A model generated the notes under the pieces. The model made no database searches and was not told where the DNA came from. It was given only the letters and a program-made list of their open reading frames with translations. The position numbers and the translations under genes were made by a program. A stretch of 64,000 nucleotides of DNA, taken from DAOUBP01 sp964513075. Lineage in GTDB: Bacteria > Chloroflexota > Anaerolineae > CG2-30-64-16. The stretch covers positions 1 through 64,000 of the forward strand of contig CAZELR010000015.1 of assembly GCA_964513075.1 (NCBI GenBank). Reading direction: 5' to 3'. Shown here piece after piece: positions 51,617-59,968 of the stretch; position 1 is the stretch's first letter, and every line of letters begins with the position of its first letter.

Positions 51617-52702
51617 ATGCATACCGACATCCCGGCGCTTCTCGAAACGCTCATCGCACCCCTCAAAGATCTGGCCGGCCGGTTCGACCTGGTAGCCCAA
51701 GACGCGCGTCTGGCGACCGCGGCCAACTTGTGGGTATGTTGCCTGCGTCTTGCTGAAGCCGAAGCCGCCGCCACCGCCCTCGGCGCCGAGCTGGCGGCCT
51801 TTGTGACCGCAACCCAGGTCGGGCTGCGCGTCCATCATGTCCACGCGGTCGGACTCCATCTGGCGCGCCTGTTGGCGCGCCTCAGCCAGCTTCGCCCAGC
51901 GGTCGAACAACTGGGACTGCGCTTTGACGAGGCGACGCTGGCCGGATTGACCGCCGAGGTGAACCAGGTGCGCCAAGAACTGCAGGCCACCCGCTCGCCG
52001 GACCCGCGACTCTTCCCGGACCAAGAGGTAATTCTTGGCCTCCAGGCGACCCTGGCGCCCTTGCCGATGCTGCTTGCAGACGCAGCCAGCCGGATTTGGC
52101 AGGTCATCTCTGGCTATCCCGAGCCGCAGCCCAAGATGCAGTGGCGCGGCCCTGCCGGAATGAATAACGTGCCGCTGGCCTCGGACTGCGGCGTAGACTA
52201 CACGGCGCTCCGCGATCTGCTGGCGGCCGGTTCATGGCAGCCAGCGCACGCCGAGACACAACGCACCATGCTGGTCGCGGCCGGCAGGATCCTGCGCCAT
52301 GCTGAGCCGCCACCGGCGTTGTTCATCGAGCACATCCTCAATTTCCCCAGCCATGATCTCCTGACGCTCGATGCTCTGTGGTCGTTGGCTAGCGCCGGAC
52401 GTTTCGGGTTCTCCACTCAGCTCAGGATCTACCAGAGCCTGGGCGGCACAGAAACGTACGACTTCACGATCTGGCAGGCGTTCTGCTACCATGTCGGCTG
52501 GATCAGGAAGGAGCCATCCTTCCACATTGCGGCGCCCAGCGGACATTTGCCGTGGATAACCAGTACCAAAGTGATGGGGTTGGACAGCCACGATGCGTTA
52601 GTCTGCTCGCTCGACGCGGACGAAGAAGAGCACCGGCGATTCCTGTTCGGCATCTTCTTCGAACGGGTCGCTCACTGCTTGAGACAGCACGCAATCGCCT
52701 GA
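51617..52702 (+). CDS. GUN4-like domain protein
   Basis: 361 residues; ATG 51617 with GGGAG eight bases upstream, 20 bp after kptA. Residues ~1-190 are helical, possibly a coiled adaptor. From ~195 the GUN4-like core appears: GVDYTALRDLLAAGSWQPAH, then NFPSHDLLTLDALWSLAS, GRFGFSTQLRIYQSLGG and FHIAAPSGHLPW. GUN4 proper binds porphyrins for Mg-chelatase; in non-photosynthetic bacteria the domain turns up beside kinases, caspases and other signalling domains, presumably as a ligand sensor. There is no chlorophyll pathway in view. Function here is unknown. Confidence 0.78.
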   Translation: MHTDIPALLETLIAPLKDLAGRFDLVAQDARLATAANLWVCCLRLAEAEAAATALGAELAAFVTATQVGLRVHHVHAVGLHLARLLARLSQLRPAVEQLGLRFDEATLAGLTAEVNQVRQELQATRSPDPRLFPDQEVILGLQATLAPLPMLLADAASRIWQVISGYPEPQPKMQWRGPAGMNNVPLASDCGVDYTALRDLLAAGSWQPAHAETQRTMLVAAGRILRHAEPPPALFIEHILNFPSHDLLTLDALWSLASAGRFGFSTQLRIYQSLGGTETYDFTIWQAFCYHVGWIRKEPSFHIAAPSGHLPWITSTKVMGLDSHDALVCSLDADEEEHRRFLFGIFFERVAHCLRQHAIA

Positions 52703-52887
52703 TGTCGGCACAGAGGCAGCCTATGTTGCTCCCGAGGGTTACCGGCGTGCACCGAGATGCGAGCCGACCGGAGGCCTGAGCCAGCCGCCCCGCCGCTGGT
52801 CGCCTGGTCAAAGCGGGGGCCGGGGCGCTGCCGCAGCTGAGAACGGTGTGCGCCGTGGGAGCAGCGTGATCTGCGCGAGCAGCATGC
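52703..52887. other. intergenic region before the toxin-antitoxin promoter
   Basis: About 185 bp with no coding signal or strong hairpin; it separates the GUN4-like operon from the toxin-antitoxin promoter. Confidence 0.4.
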
Positions 52888-52916
52888 TTGACACGTTTGA
52901 GGTTTGCCTGTAGACT
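52888..52916 (+). promoter_or_regulatory. sigma70-type promoter of the toxin-antitoxin pair
   Basis: Consensus -35 TTGACA (52888-52893), 17-bp spacer, -10 TAGACT (52911-52916). Transcription should begin inside the 22-bp palindrome just downstream. Confidence 0.8.
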
Positions 52917-52918
52917 AT

Positions 52919-52940
52919 CCGTAGTCCAATTGGACTACGG
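52919..52940. promoter_or_regulatory. 22-bp perfect palindrome, likely antitoxin operator
   Basis: CCGTAGTCCAA followed by its exact complement TTGGACTACGG. It covers the expected transcription start and touches the GGGAGG ribosome-binding site of the antitoxin at 52950. Dimeric Phd/YefM-type antitoxins repress by binding such sites. Confidence 0.8.
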
Positions 52941-52949
52941 GAGGTCAAC

Positions 52950-53252
52950 ATGGAATTCGTGACGATTCGTGATCTGCGGCTGAAACCCGGCGACGTGTGG
53001 GAGAAGCTGCGCCAACAGCGCGAGATCATCCTCACCTCCAATGGCCGGCCGGTGGCGGTCATCGCGGGCATCGGGGAGAGCGATGTGGAGGAGACAGTAG
53101 CCGCGTTGCGCCGGGCGCGCGCCCAGGCCGCGACCTCGCGGCTGCGCCGGGCAGCCGCCGAGCGCGGCGCGGACAAGCTACTGGCTGTCGAGATCGAAGC
53201 CGAGATCACCCAGGTCCGCCGGGAACGCCGGTCTACACCAGCTAAGGAGTAG
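52950..53252 (+). CDS. antitoxin, Phd/YefM-like
   Basis: 100 residues. The N-terminal MEFVTIRDLRLKPGDVWEKL followed by GRPVAVIAG is the short DNA-binding fold of Phd/YefM antitoxins. The C-terminal half is one long charged Arg/Ala-rich helix, the part that would wrap round the toxin. GGGAGG lies five bases before ATG. The PIN toxin starts five bases after the stop. It should repress its own promoter through the adjoining palindrome. Confidence 0.85.
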   Translation: MEFVTIRDLRLKPGDVWEKLRQQREIILTSNGRPVAVIAGIGESDVEETVAALRRARAQAATSRLRRAAAERGADKLLAVEIEAEITQVRRERRSTPAKE

Positions 53253-53257
53253 CTCGG

Positions 53258-53662
53258 ATGCTGGTTGTGCTCGATACGAACATTCTGGTCTCGGCGCTGC
53301 TCTCCCCTTTCGGCCCGCCGGCACGCGTGCTGGACCTGGTTTTGAACGGCGACCTCCGGGCAGCTTACGATGATCGCCTGCTGGCTGAATACCGCGAGGT
53401 GCTGGCGCGACCAAAGTTCAGCTTTGCGCCCGAGGATGCGGCTCTGGTATTGGCGTACCTGGAGACAGATGGCGAACGGGTGACGGCTCAGCCGTTAGCG
53501 TGCGAACTGCCTGACGCCGATGATCTGCCGTTTTTGGAGGTGGCAGCGCAAGCGGAGGCGGTGCTCATCACCGGCAACACGGCGCATTACCCGGAAGCCG
53601 TGCGCGGTGTGGTGCAGGTGGTTGCTCCGGGCGAATTCTTCAGAGCCTGGCGAAGGCAGTAA
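53258..53662 (+). CDS. PIN-domain toxin (ribonuclease)
   Basis: 134 residues. The acidic PIN residues are present: LDTN (first Asp), LAEYREVL (Glu), DADDLPFLEVA (Asp pair), then the family-typical TGNTAHYP. It belongs to the PIN_3/COG1569 group of small toxins paired with Phd/MetJ-like antitoxins. Expected activity is metal-dependent cleavage of RNA, held in check by the upstream antitoxin. All catalytic positions look intact, so the pair should be functional. Confidence 0.9.
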   Translation: MLVVLDTNILVSALLSPFGPPARVLDLVLNGDLRAAYDDRLLAEYREVLARPKFSFAPEDAALVLAYLETDGERVTAQPLACELPDADDLPFLEVAAQAEAVLITGNTAHYPEAVRGVVQVVAPGEFFRAWRRQ

Positions 53663-53667
53663 GCAGC

Positions 53668-54651
53668 ATGCCGCTGTGGACGAGTAACAGCATTCGCAAT
53701 CCAGGTTCAACCAACCGGCGCTCAAGGGGCCGCGCATGGGGCCGCGCCGGCCTGCTGATCCTGTTCGGCCTCGGCGCACTCGCCGCGCTGCTGCTTGCCC
53801 TGATCTGGGTCCTGACGAATCAGGCCGACGGGTATATCATCTCCGGCGGCGAGCGGCGGGCGTACCTGCTCCACGTGCCCGCCAGCTACGACCCGGCCAC
53901 GCCGGTCCCGCTCGTCATCAGCACCCACGGCTTCGCCGAGTGGCCCGCGCACCAGCTGCAGACCAGCCGCTGGAACGACCTGGCCGACCGGCACGGCTTC
54001 ATCGTGGTCTACCCGGCCGGCGCCGGCTTCCCGCGGCGCTGGCGGGCCAGCGGTGATTCATCGGCCGACGCCCGGCAGGATGTCACGTTCATCGCCGACC
54101 TGATCGACGCGCTGGCCGCGCGCTACAACATCGACCGGACGCGCATCTATGCCAATGGGCTGTCGAACGGCGGCGGGCTGTCGTATCGGCTGGCCTGCCA
54201 GCTCGCGGACCGGATCGCCGCCGTCGGCAGCGTGTCCGGCGCCTACCTCTTCCCGCTGAACGCCTGCCAGCCAAGCCGACCCGTGCCGCTCATCGCGTTT
54301 CATGGCACGGCCGATCGGATCGTCCCCTACGCGGGCGGCCCGTCCGCGTCCTTCGATCTGCCCTTCCCCGACGTGCCGGCTTGGATCGCCGCGTATGCTG
54401 AGCGCAACGGCTGCGGCGCCACGCCGGCGCCGTTGCCGGGGCGCGGCGCGGTGACGGGAATCCAGTATGCCGGCTGTCGTGCTGGCGCCGAAGTCGTGTT
54501 CTACACCATCGCCGGCGGCGGCCACGCCTGGCCCGGCGGCGAGCCATTGCCGAGATTCATCGTCGGGCAGACGTCCCAGGAGATCGACGCCACCGCCGTG
54601 ATGTGGGAGTTTTTCAGCCGGCATGCGCTGCCAACCAGCTCCCAGCCGTGA
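53668..54651 (+). CDS. membrane-anchored esterase, PHB depolymerase/feruloyl esterase-like
   Basis: 327 residues. A basic N-terminus precedes one membrane segment (LLILFGLGALAALLLALIWVL, ~29-49), then an alpha/beta-hydrolase faces outside. Catalytic triad in family order: Ser in GLSNGG, Asp in HGTADRIVPY, His in GGGHAWPGG. ISTHGFAEWP gives the oxyanion region. Members hydrolyse short esters or polyhydroxybutyrate outside the cell. It begins five bases after the PIN toxin stop and may be read from the same promoter, but shares no function with it. Confidence 0.85.
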   Translation: MPLWTSNSIRNPGSTNRRSRGRAWGRAGLLILFGLGALAALLLALIWVLTNQADGYIISGGERRAYLLHVPASYDPATPVPLVISTHGFAEWPAHQLQTSRWNDLADRHGFIVVYPAGAGFPRRWRASGDSSADARQDVTFIADLIDALAARYNIDRTRIYANGLSNGGGLSYRLACQLADRIAAVGSVSGAYLFPLNACQPSRPVPLIAFHGTADRIVPYAGGPSASFDLPFPDVPAWIAAYAERNGCGATPAPLPGRGAVTGIQYAGCRAGAEVVFYTIAGGGHAWPGGEPLPRFIVGQTSQEIDATAVMWEFFSRHALPTSSQP

Positions 54652-54667
54652 AGGAGACCGCGCGCCG

Positions 54668-55648
54668 ATGCAGCCGCTACCTTTAGCACTTGCCCACAAC
54701 AGCGAGATCAGCCCGGCGGCGCCGTTCAACTTCGACGCCACCTTGCACAAGCCCGACCACTTCCCCACCCCTGACAATGTCTGGGAGCCGGGCGCACGCT
54801 GGCAGACCATGCGCTGGCAGGGGCTGCCGCTGGGCTTGAAGTTCGAAGACGCCGGCAGCGTGGAGGCGCCGCGGATCAGGCTGTCCATCTGGGCCGCGGC
54901 CCGGCTCGATCAGGGCTACCTCGCCGGACTGCTGAGCGAGATCCGCTACCGCTACGGCTTCGACCTCGACCTGACCGACTTTCACCGGCGCTTCGCGGCT
55001 CACCCGTGCCTGGGGCCGGTGCTTGCGCGCTGGCGCGGCCTGCGGCCGCTGAATTGCAGCTCCCTCTACGAATACCTGATGATCACCGTCGCGCTCCAGA
55101 ACGCCACGGTCCGGCGCTCGGTGCAGATGATGCAGGCGTTGGCCGGGCGTTACGGTGCACCGGTGTCATTCGACGGCCGGGAGCTGTACGTCACCTGGGC
55201 GCCGGAAGACATCCGCGACGCCAGCGAAGAGGAGCTGCGCGGCCTGAAGGTAGGCTACCGGGCCAAAGCGATCCGGCGGGTGACCGAGGCGTTCGTCAGC
55301 GGACAGATCGACGAGATGACGCTGCGGAACCGTCCGCGGCCAGAACAACGACTGGCGCTATTGGCGCTTTACGGCGTCGGGCCGGCCTCGGTCGAGTACA
55401 TCTTGGCCGACGTGTTTCATCACTACGACGCCATGGTTCACATCTCGCCCTGGGAGCAAAAGATCTACTCGAAGCTCTTCTTCGACCGCGACCCCGGCGA
55501 TCCGGCGCCGACAGCCGAACTGCTGGCCTACTTCACTGCCGAATTTGCGCCGTACCAGATGCTGGCGGTGCACACCTTCTGGGAGGACCTCTTCTGGCGA
55601 CGAAAACATGAAACGGTGCCCTGGCTGGAGGAGCTGATGCGCCTATAG
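54668..55648 (+). CDS. HhH-GPD DNA glycosylase-like protein (OGG1/AlkA superfamily)
   Basis: 326 residues; ATG 54668 with GGAG upstream, 16 bp after the esterase stop. The middle contains a QN helix (YLMITVALQNATVRRS), a GYRAKAIRRV segment, and the helix-hairpin-helix LYGVGPASVEYILADVF. After the hairpin, HHYDAMVHISPWEQK carries an Asp near the position of the catalytic Asp. The OGG1-type catalytic Lys is not evident, so it is more AlkA/archaeal-glycosylase-like. It should excise damaged bases. The substrate is not readable. Confidence 0.75.
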   Translation: MQPLPLALAHNSEISPAAPFNFDATLHKPDHFPTPDNVWEPGARWQTMRWQGLPLGLKFEDAGSVEAPRIRLSIWAAARLDQGYLAGLLSEIRYRYGFDLDLTDFHRRFAAHPCLGPVLARWRGLRPLNCSSLYEYLMITVALQNATVRRSVQMMQALAGRYGAPVSFDGRELYVTWAPEDIRDASEEELRGLKVGYRAKAIRRVTEAFVSGQIDEMTLRNRPRPEQRLALLALYGVGPASVEYILADVFHHYDAMVHISPWEQKIYSKLFFDRDPGDPAPTAELLAYFTAEFAPYQMLAVHTFWEDLFWRRKHETVPWLEELMRL

Positions 55649-55941
55649 GATCGGAGCCCGGATGGGAAGCAACTCCCACAGGCAAGCACGAAGTGCCGGT
55701 GCGGAGCGGCGCAGCGTCCGCCTGGCGTGGCGCATAGGTGCAGGGGGCGGCAGCCCGAGGCCCTGAGCGCACTGAATTGCTGGCCGTGTGCCGACGCAAA
55801 TCCATCGTCACGGATTCCAACCCTCAGCAGGTCAGAGATGTCCAGGACATCTTGAACTTGTTGCTGCAGACCGCATCGTTGGGGTGCGAGCAAAGCGGTC
55901 TTGCCAGGTGATCGGCAAAAGTCCATTGCAGGGGAACCCTT
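55649..55941. other. 293-bp gap, no gene or clear signal
   Basis: No convincing frame, promoter or hairpin is visible. Confidence 0.4.
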
Positions 55942-56461
55942 ATGAGCAACTATCCTTCCACGTCAAGATCAGTCCGCTGTCTTTCCGCAGTTCTGCTGCT
56001 TACGCTCATGTTCAGCTTTACAGGCGCTCACGCCGCGCCCGCAAGCCCGCAGGTGGCAGCTGTCCCGCGGTTGGCAGCAGAAGCTGCAATCGCGGCGAAC
56101 CCGCAACCACCCGGTCTGCTGTTTGTGGAAAACGTCGGTCAATTTGCCGCAGGGGCGGCCTTTCGAGTCATGGGAGCCGCACAAGAGATCTGGCTGACAC
56201 AGGATGCGCTTTGGCTCTCCGTAGCCGATCGTGGCGGTCAGTCTGACTTGGCGTCCTGCCGCCGCCGCAGCAGAATCACCTTGGCGCATGCCTGGCCAGG
56301 CGCCTGCGCGCAGCCGCGGCGTGAACCTGCGACTTTCTTTTGCGGGTGCCAATGCTCACCCACAACTGGCGCCCTTCGGCCGCGCGAAGACACACGTCTC
56401 TTACCTCATCGGTAACGACCCCGCAGACTGGCAAGCGCAAAAACCTCGATCAAAGGAATAA
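55942..56461 (+). pseudogene. broken N-terminus of a large secreted SBBP/beta-propeller-type protein
   Basis: ATG 55942 opens a signal peptide (LSAVLLLTLMFSFTGAHA) and LLFVENVGQFAAGAAF, the usual start of SBBP-repeat exoproteins. Around 56230-56270 the family sequence jumps to the next frame (GVNLRLSFAGANAHPQLAPF, then VSYLIGNDPADWQ) and stops at 56461. The rest of the gene, normally 1,000 residues or more, is absent. A frameshifted and truncated relic. Confidence 0.75.
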
Positions 56462-56471
56462 TCGGCGTAGA

Positions 56472-56518
56472 CATAGCATCACCTCGGCGGGGATTTCTTT
56501 CTCTGAGGTGATGCTATG
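56472..56518. repeat. 14-bp perfect inverted repeat at the break of the SBBP relic
   Basis: CATAGCATCACCTC (56472-56485) and its exact complement (56505-56518), 19 nt apart. It starts eleven bases after the relic's stop. It may be the end of a lost mobile element or a terminator without T run. Confidence 0.5.
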
Positions 56519-56606
56519 CCCTCCTTGTCCCTATTTCAAGCGCGCCTGGCGCACAACACGGCTCCTGTCCGACAATTGAATAGCCCTGAGCATCTTATAT
56601 TGCCTC

Positions 56607-56635
56607 TTGCAAAATACGCGGTCTTGTGCTATAAT
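56607..56635 (+). promoter_or_regulatory. strong promoter for the C39-like peptidase gene
   Basis: TTGCAA (56607-56612), 17 bp, perfect TATAAT (56630-56635) with an extended -10 TG two bases before it. Confidence 0.8.
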
Positions 56636-56684
56636 GTTTCTGTCGGTCAGCAACGTAACAGTCCACACAAGGAGGCAAAAAACC

Positions 56685-57902
56685 ATGTCACCTGTCAAGT
56701 ATCCAGAGGAGGCCCATTTCATCGCACGCGAAGAAATGGGCCAAAACATCGCCCTGGCCTCGGTTCAGGGGGCAGCGGCGCGCCTTCCCGGATTGGAGGC
56801 CTGGCAGAAGGGCTCCATCCGGCGCAGACCGGTTGAAATCTATGACATCAACGGCAAACTGCTTTTCCTGGATTATGCGATCACCTCCGGTGCCGAGGTG
56901 GTCGGCACCGCTCGCGCTGCGGCCAGCAGAGTGTTGGGACCGCCCGTTGTGGCCTATGAGGCTGGACCGCGGACGTGGAACTACAATCAGGCGGTGGAGA
57001 AGCTGACACCCAAAGTGACACGCGCCCATCCGAATTGGAAGCTGCACGACACCAAGCTGGTTTGCTACAGCTACCCCAAGCTGGGCGTGATGTTCTCGAT
57101 GTCAGATGACAGAGGCAAAGCGCAACGGCTGATCTTCGACGTGGCAAGTCTTGACCCGGTCCCGGAGGCGCCAATCGGAAAGGAGGTTGAGGGAGCTTTC
57201 GCCTGGTCATTCTACGACACCCTATCGGACGCCCAACGCGAACGCCGCTTGGCGGTGTATGATGAGAGCAACGCCATTCGGAAGCAACTGCCGGCGGAAA
57301 AGCAGTTGGCCCTTCAGCAACAAACGAGCATCGCCAAGCTCACGGCCCTGGTTGCGGTGCCGTTATACCTGACGGTCACGAAGGAACTTCAGTTCTGCTC
57401 GCACTACGCGTATACTGAAGCGCGCTCGCATCACTGCTTCAGCTTACATGCCCAGCAGGTGAATGATTACTGCGCGGTCGCGACCTGTCAGATGATCCTC
57501 TGTTACTACCGCTACTACTACACCCAGGATCAGATCGCACCGCAGCTGGGCTACTCTCCGGGTGGCGGCTGCCCGTCCGATCAGAGCGCGGGTTACGAGG
57601 CGTTGACGTGCAACCACCTCAACGCGACCTACGATTCGTCCCCCACGTGGGAGGAGGCGCGCAACCAGATCGACGCCCTGCACCCGATGAAAAGCGGGAT
57701 TGCCGGGCACGCCCGTTCCTGTGCCGGATACTCGTATGTCAAGTCGACGCTGATTGGCGGCGCGATCTCGCAGAAGAAGCTGTATATCTATGATCCGTGG
57801 CCGTGGAACGCCGACTACAAGTTGGGGGGCACGGTCTACTGGGAGTCGTGGGATTCCATCACACACACGAACTACGTGTTCACCCAGCTTACCTGCCCGT
57901 GA
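56685..57902 (+). CDS. C39-like papain-fold cysteine peptidase with long N-terminal prodomain-like region
   Basis: 405 residues; GGAGG nine bases before ATG 56685. The first ~250 residues are mixed alpha/beta (KLLFLDYAITSG, VAYEAGPRTWNYNQA) and could be a prodomain. No signal peptide is seen. The C-terminal ~160 residues fit the C39/papain-like fold: AQQVNDYCAVATCQMIL with catalytic Cys and preceding Gln, GIAGHARSC with catalytic His, and YIYDPWPWN with Asp. It has its own strong promoter and a 504-bp partner gene 18 bp downstream. Substrate unknown; a peptide-maturation or effector role is possible. Confidence 0.75.
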   Translation: MSPVKYPEEAHFIAREEMGQNIALASVQGAAARLPGLEAWQKGSIRRRPVEIYDINGKLLFLDYAITSGAEVVGTARAAASRVLGPPVVAYEAGPRTWNYNQAVEKLTPKVTRAHPNWKLHDTKLVCYSYPKLGVMFSMSDDRGKAQRLIFDVASLDPVPEAPIGKEVEGAFAWSFYDTLSDAQRERRLAVYDESNAIRKQLPAEKQLALQQQTSIAKLTALVAVPLYLTVTKELQFCSHYAYTEARSHHCFSLHAQQVNDYCAVATCQMILCYYRYYYTQDQIAPQLGYSPGGGCPSDQSAGYEALTCNHLNATYDSSPTWEEARNQIDALHPMKSGIAGHARSCAGYSYVKSTLIGGAISQKKLYIYDPWPWNADYKLGGTVYWESWDSITHTNYVFTQLTCP

Positions 57903-57920
57903 GCGCGGAGATTCTTTCAC

Positions 57921-58424
57921 ATGCCAGACGCCAACCGTAAGGCCGTACGATCGGCAGTCGCCGCAGCGAGAAAACAATCGCCTGCGCGGGAGGATCCGGC
58001 GCTTGCCGCTGTTAGGCAGGCCAGGATCGGTCCCCCGGCGCAGGTTTACTCACCGGCAGGCATACCGGTCTTCTGGCTGGTTCCCCTGCTGACCGGAACT
58101 TCAGCCAGCGGCTTCGCGCATGTGGATCTGGTCGGCCAGGTCATCCGACTCGGCACGTTCGGCGCCGGCCCGGAAGATCGTGCAAGCTGGATCCCCGCGA
58201 CCTTTTTCGAGGCGCCACCGGCCGAAACCTTGTCGGAGATCAGGACCCGGTATGGCGGCGCCGACCTTTCGGAGCCGATCCTTTCATACGATACCACCCC
58301 TGTCCGCTGGGCGTGGCGGTTGGCGGTATTTGCCGCAGGAAGTCCGGTGACGGAGGTGTTCATCACGCCGTCCGGCTGGTATGAGCGCAAGCCGGTCTCA
58401 AACCGAGAGAACCTGGAACGATGA
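57921..58424 (+). CDS. hypothetical protein, partner of the C39-like peptidase
   Basis: 167 residues, ATG 18 bp after the peptidase stop. A basic, Ala-rich N-terminus (~35 residues) precedes a compact domain with strands (AGIPVFWLVPLLTG, GFAHVDLVGQVIRLGTFG, VTEVFITPSGWYERK). No family recognised and no signal peptide. Its position in the same transcript suggests a substrate, inhibitor or activator of the peptidase; this is inference. Confidence 0.65.
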   Translation: MPDANRKAVRSAVAAARKQSPAREDPALAAVRQARIGPPAQVYSPAGIPVFWLVPLLTGTSASGFAHVDLVGQVIRLGTFGAGPEDRASWIPATFFEAPPAETLSEIRTRYGGADLSEPILSYDTTPVRWAWRLAVFAAGSPVTEVFITPSGWYERKPVSNRENLER

Positions 58425-58854
58425 TGGTGTGGCAGGTTCTCTCGGCTCTGTGGAGTCGCCTCGGGTATGATTTGTCTGTGGCGCACGACCCTGACGGCGG
58501 TTGACGCTGCGATATCGAGCGCATCCAATAGACAGATCAGGCGACCCAAGCAGAGACGAAAACTGGAACGCGGGCGACGCGGATGCCGCGGACAAGCTCA
58601 GATTCCATCCGCGTCGTCCGCGTCCTATTTCCGGGTTAGTAGAAGCCGGTCAATCGAGCTTTGTAGCCCTCTTGGCTCGGAAGCATGCTGAGTGCTTCGC
58701 GATCGAAGCGTGTTTCCGAGGGTCTTTGCGGTCACAGTCACCCTTCGACGAACTTAGGGTGACTGCGACCGCAAAGAGGTATTGTGCGCAGTCTGTCTGA
58801 TTTTCCTATAAGGCGGTCGCATATTGCCTGTTATATGAACCGAAGGGGGTAACC
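58425..58854. other. 430-bp gap with repetitive and palindromic DNA, no gene
   Basis: Contains a GCGGATG / CATCCGC-type inverted low-complexity patch (~58575-58625) and the long palindrome at 58724-58776. Nothing reads as protein. Confidence 0.5.
58724..58776. repeat. 20-bp inverted repeat around a GTCACCCTTCGA…AGGGTGAC core
   Basis: Left arm 58724-58743 and right arm 58757-58776 pair at 19 of 20 positions, loop 13 nt. The core resembles dispersed REP-like palindromes of the CACCCTTCGAC…AGGGTG type seen between genes in many genomes. Confidence 0.65.
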
Positions 58855-59604
58855 ATGCCTGAAATCAAATACGGCAGTTGGACCATCCATCCGCACATCA
58901 TAGAGCCCCTTCCGCGGCCTTCACTGGCGCATGCGATCTGGAAGACCATGACCACGAAGCATGAAGGGGACATTCTGTACCACAAACAGTGGAATTTCTG
59001 GGTGCGCGCGGGTGTTTCGGCCACGGTGAACAACAGCGCTTTCTTCCGGGACTACGAAAGCGCCAACGCGGACTCCGACAAGCTATTGAAGGCAGTCGGG
59101 GTCGCTTGGAACAAAGCGGAGACGGAAGAAGAGGTGTGGAGCCGCATCGGGATGGTGTGGGGATGGCTCAAGGCCAACGTGCAAGACGACGGCGCGGCGT
59201 ACGCGACCCTGCTTCCGGCCGGCGGTGGATGGCCTTCCATCTTGGACTACGCCAGATACTACGTCACCCACGGTAGGTTGGTTTGGGCCGCATGTTTTTC
59301 AAAGGCGCACCTGTTCGTCACCCTGTTGGGCCGGATGGTGTATCCGCGCTACCGGTTTGGGATCGCTGAGGCGCACCATACCGAGAACAACGCGCCCCCT
59401 ACGGCAACCCATGTGTTCAGTGGTGTGTATGTCGGTGATCGCTGGTATTACCTTGATCCGACGGCTATCCCTTACCTGCCGTTTCCCGACTACGCCCATC
59501 GAAAGTCCATCGGCATCTTCAACACGGTGGATTACGAGCACCCCTATGAGTTCTTGCCGGTACCTTTGTCAGGCTTCAACGGCGTGCCGCATCTGCCCGA
59601 TTGA
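58855..59604 (+). CDS. transglutaminase-like cysteine protein
   Basis: 249 residues. The C-terminal ~120 residues follow the transglutaminase/peptide N-glycanase pattern: Cys in VWAACFSKAHLFVTLLGRM, His in ATHVFSGVYVGDRWYYLD, Asp in LDPTAIPY, all intact. The N-terminal half is helical with several Trp. No signal peptide, so probably cytoplasmic. Bacterial members are mostly proteases or cross-linking enzymes. It lies near another papain-fold enzyme (56685) but is separated by 430 bp of non-coding DNA and has its own AAGGGGG ribosome-binding site. Confidence 0.78.
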   Translation: MPEIKYGSWTIHPHIIEPLPRPSLAHAIWKTMTTKHEGDILYHKQWNFWVRAGVSATVNNSAFFRDYESANADSDKLLKAVGVAWNKAETEEEVWSRIGMVWGWLKANVQDDGAAYATLLPAGGGWPSILDYARYYVTHGRLVWAACFSKAHLFVTLLGRMVYPRYRFGIAEAHHTENNAPPTATHVFSGVYVGDRWYYLDPTAIPYLPFPDYAHRKSIGIFNTVDYEHPYEFLPVPLSGFNGVPHLPD

Positions 59605-59678
59605 ATTGGGTGCGCCGGCTGATCGCGGGAGCACGGTCTGCTATCCCAGCATCGGCGGTGTGACGTCACGCACGTAGC

Positions 59679-59965
59679 TCACTCCTCCGACTCATACACA
59701 ACCGCAAAGGTGTGATGAACCTCCGTGGAGCCGTGGCGATCTCGTACCTGCAAGGTTACAATATGTTCGCCAGGTGCCGGCGCAAGGATAAAGATATCGC
59801 TGCCGCTTTCTAGCGGCTGACCATTGAGTAACCACCGACTGGCCTCCGGGGGCAGAAGTTGGCTAAGTTCGTCGGTAGCTGAGCCCCACAGACGGATCAG
59901 TCGGCCGGCAACCATCTGATCACCCTTCTCCGGATGAAAAGTGGCGGCCACGGGCGGCTCGCGAA
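59679..59965 (-). pseudogene. C-terminal Ig-like domain fragment of a secreted protein
   Basis: Minus-strand text PPVAATFHPEKGDQMVAG, RWLLNGQPLESGSDIF and GEHIVTLQVRDRHG matches the style of the penultimate Ig domain of the giant protein at 25363 (GSHLLTLQAMDSEG). It lacks a start, and its upstream end abuts plus-strand coding remains of another protein at ~59965. A detached 3' fragment. Confidence 0.6.
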
Positions 59966-59968
59966 TCC

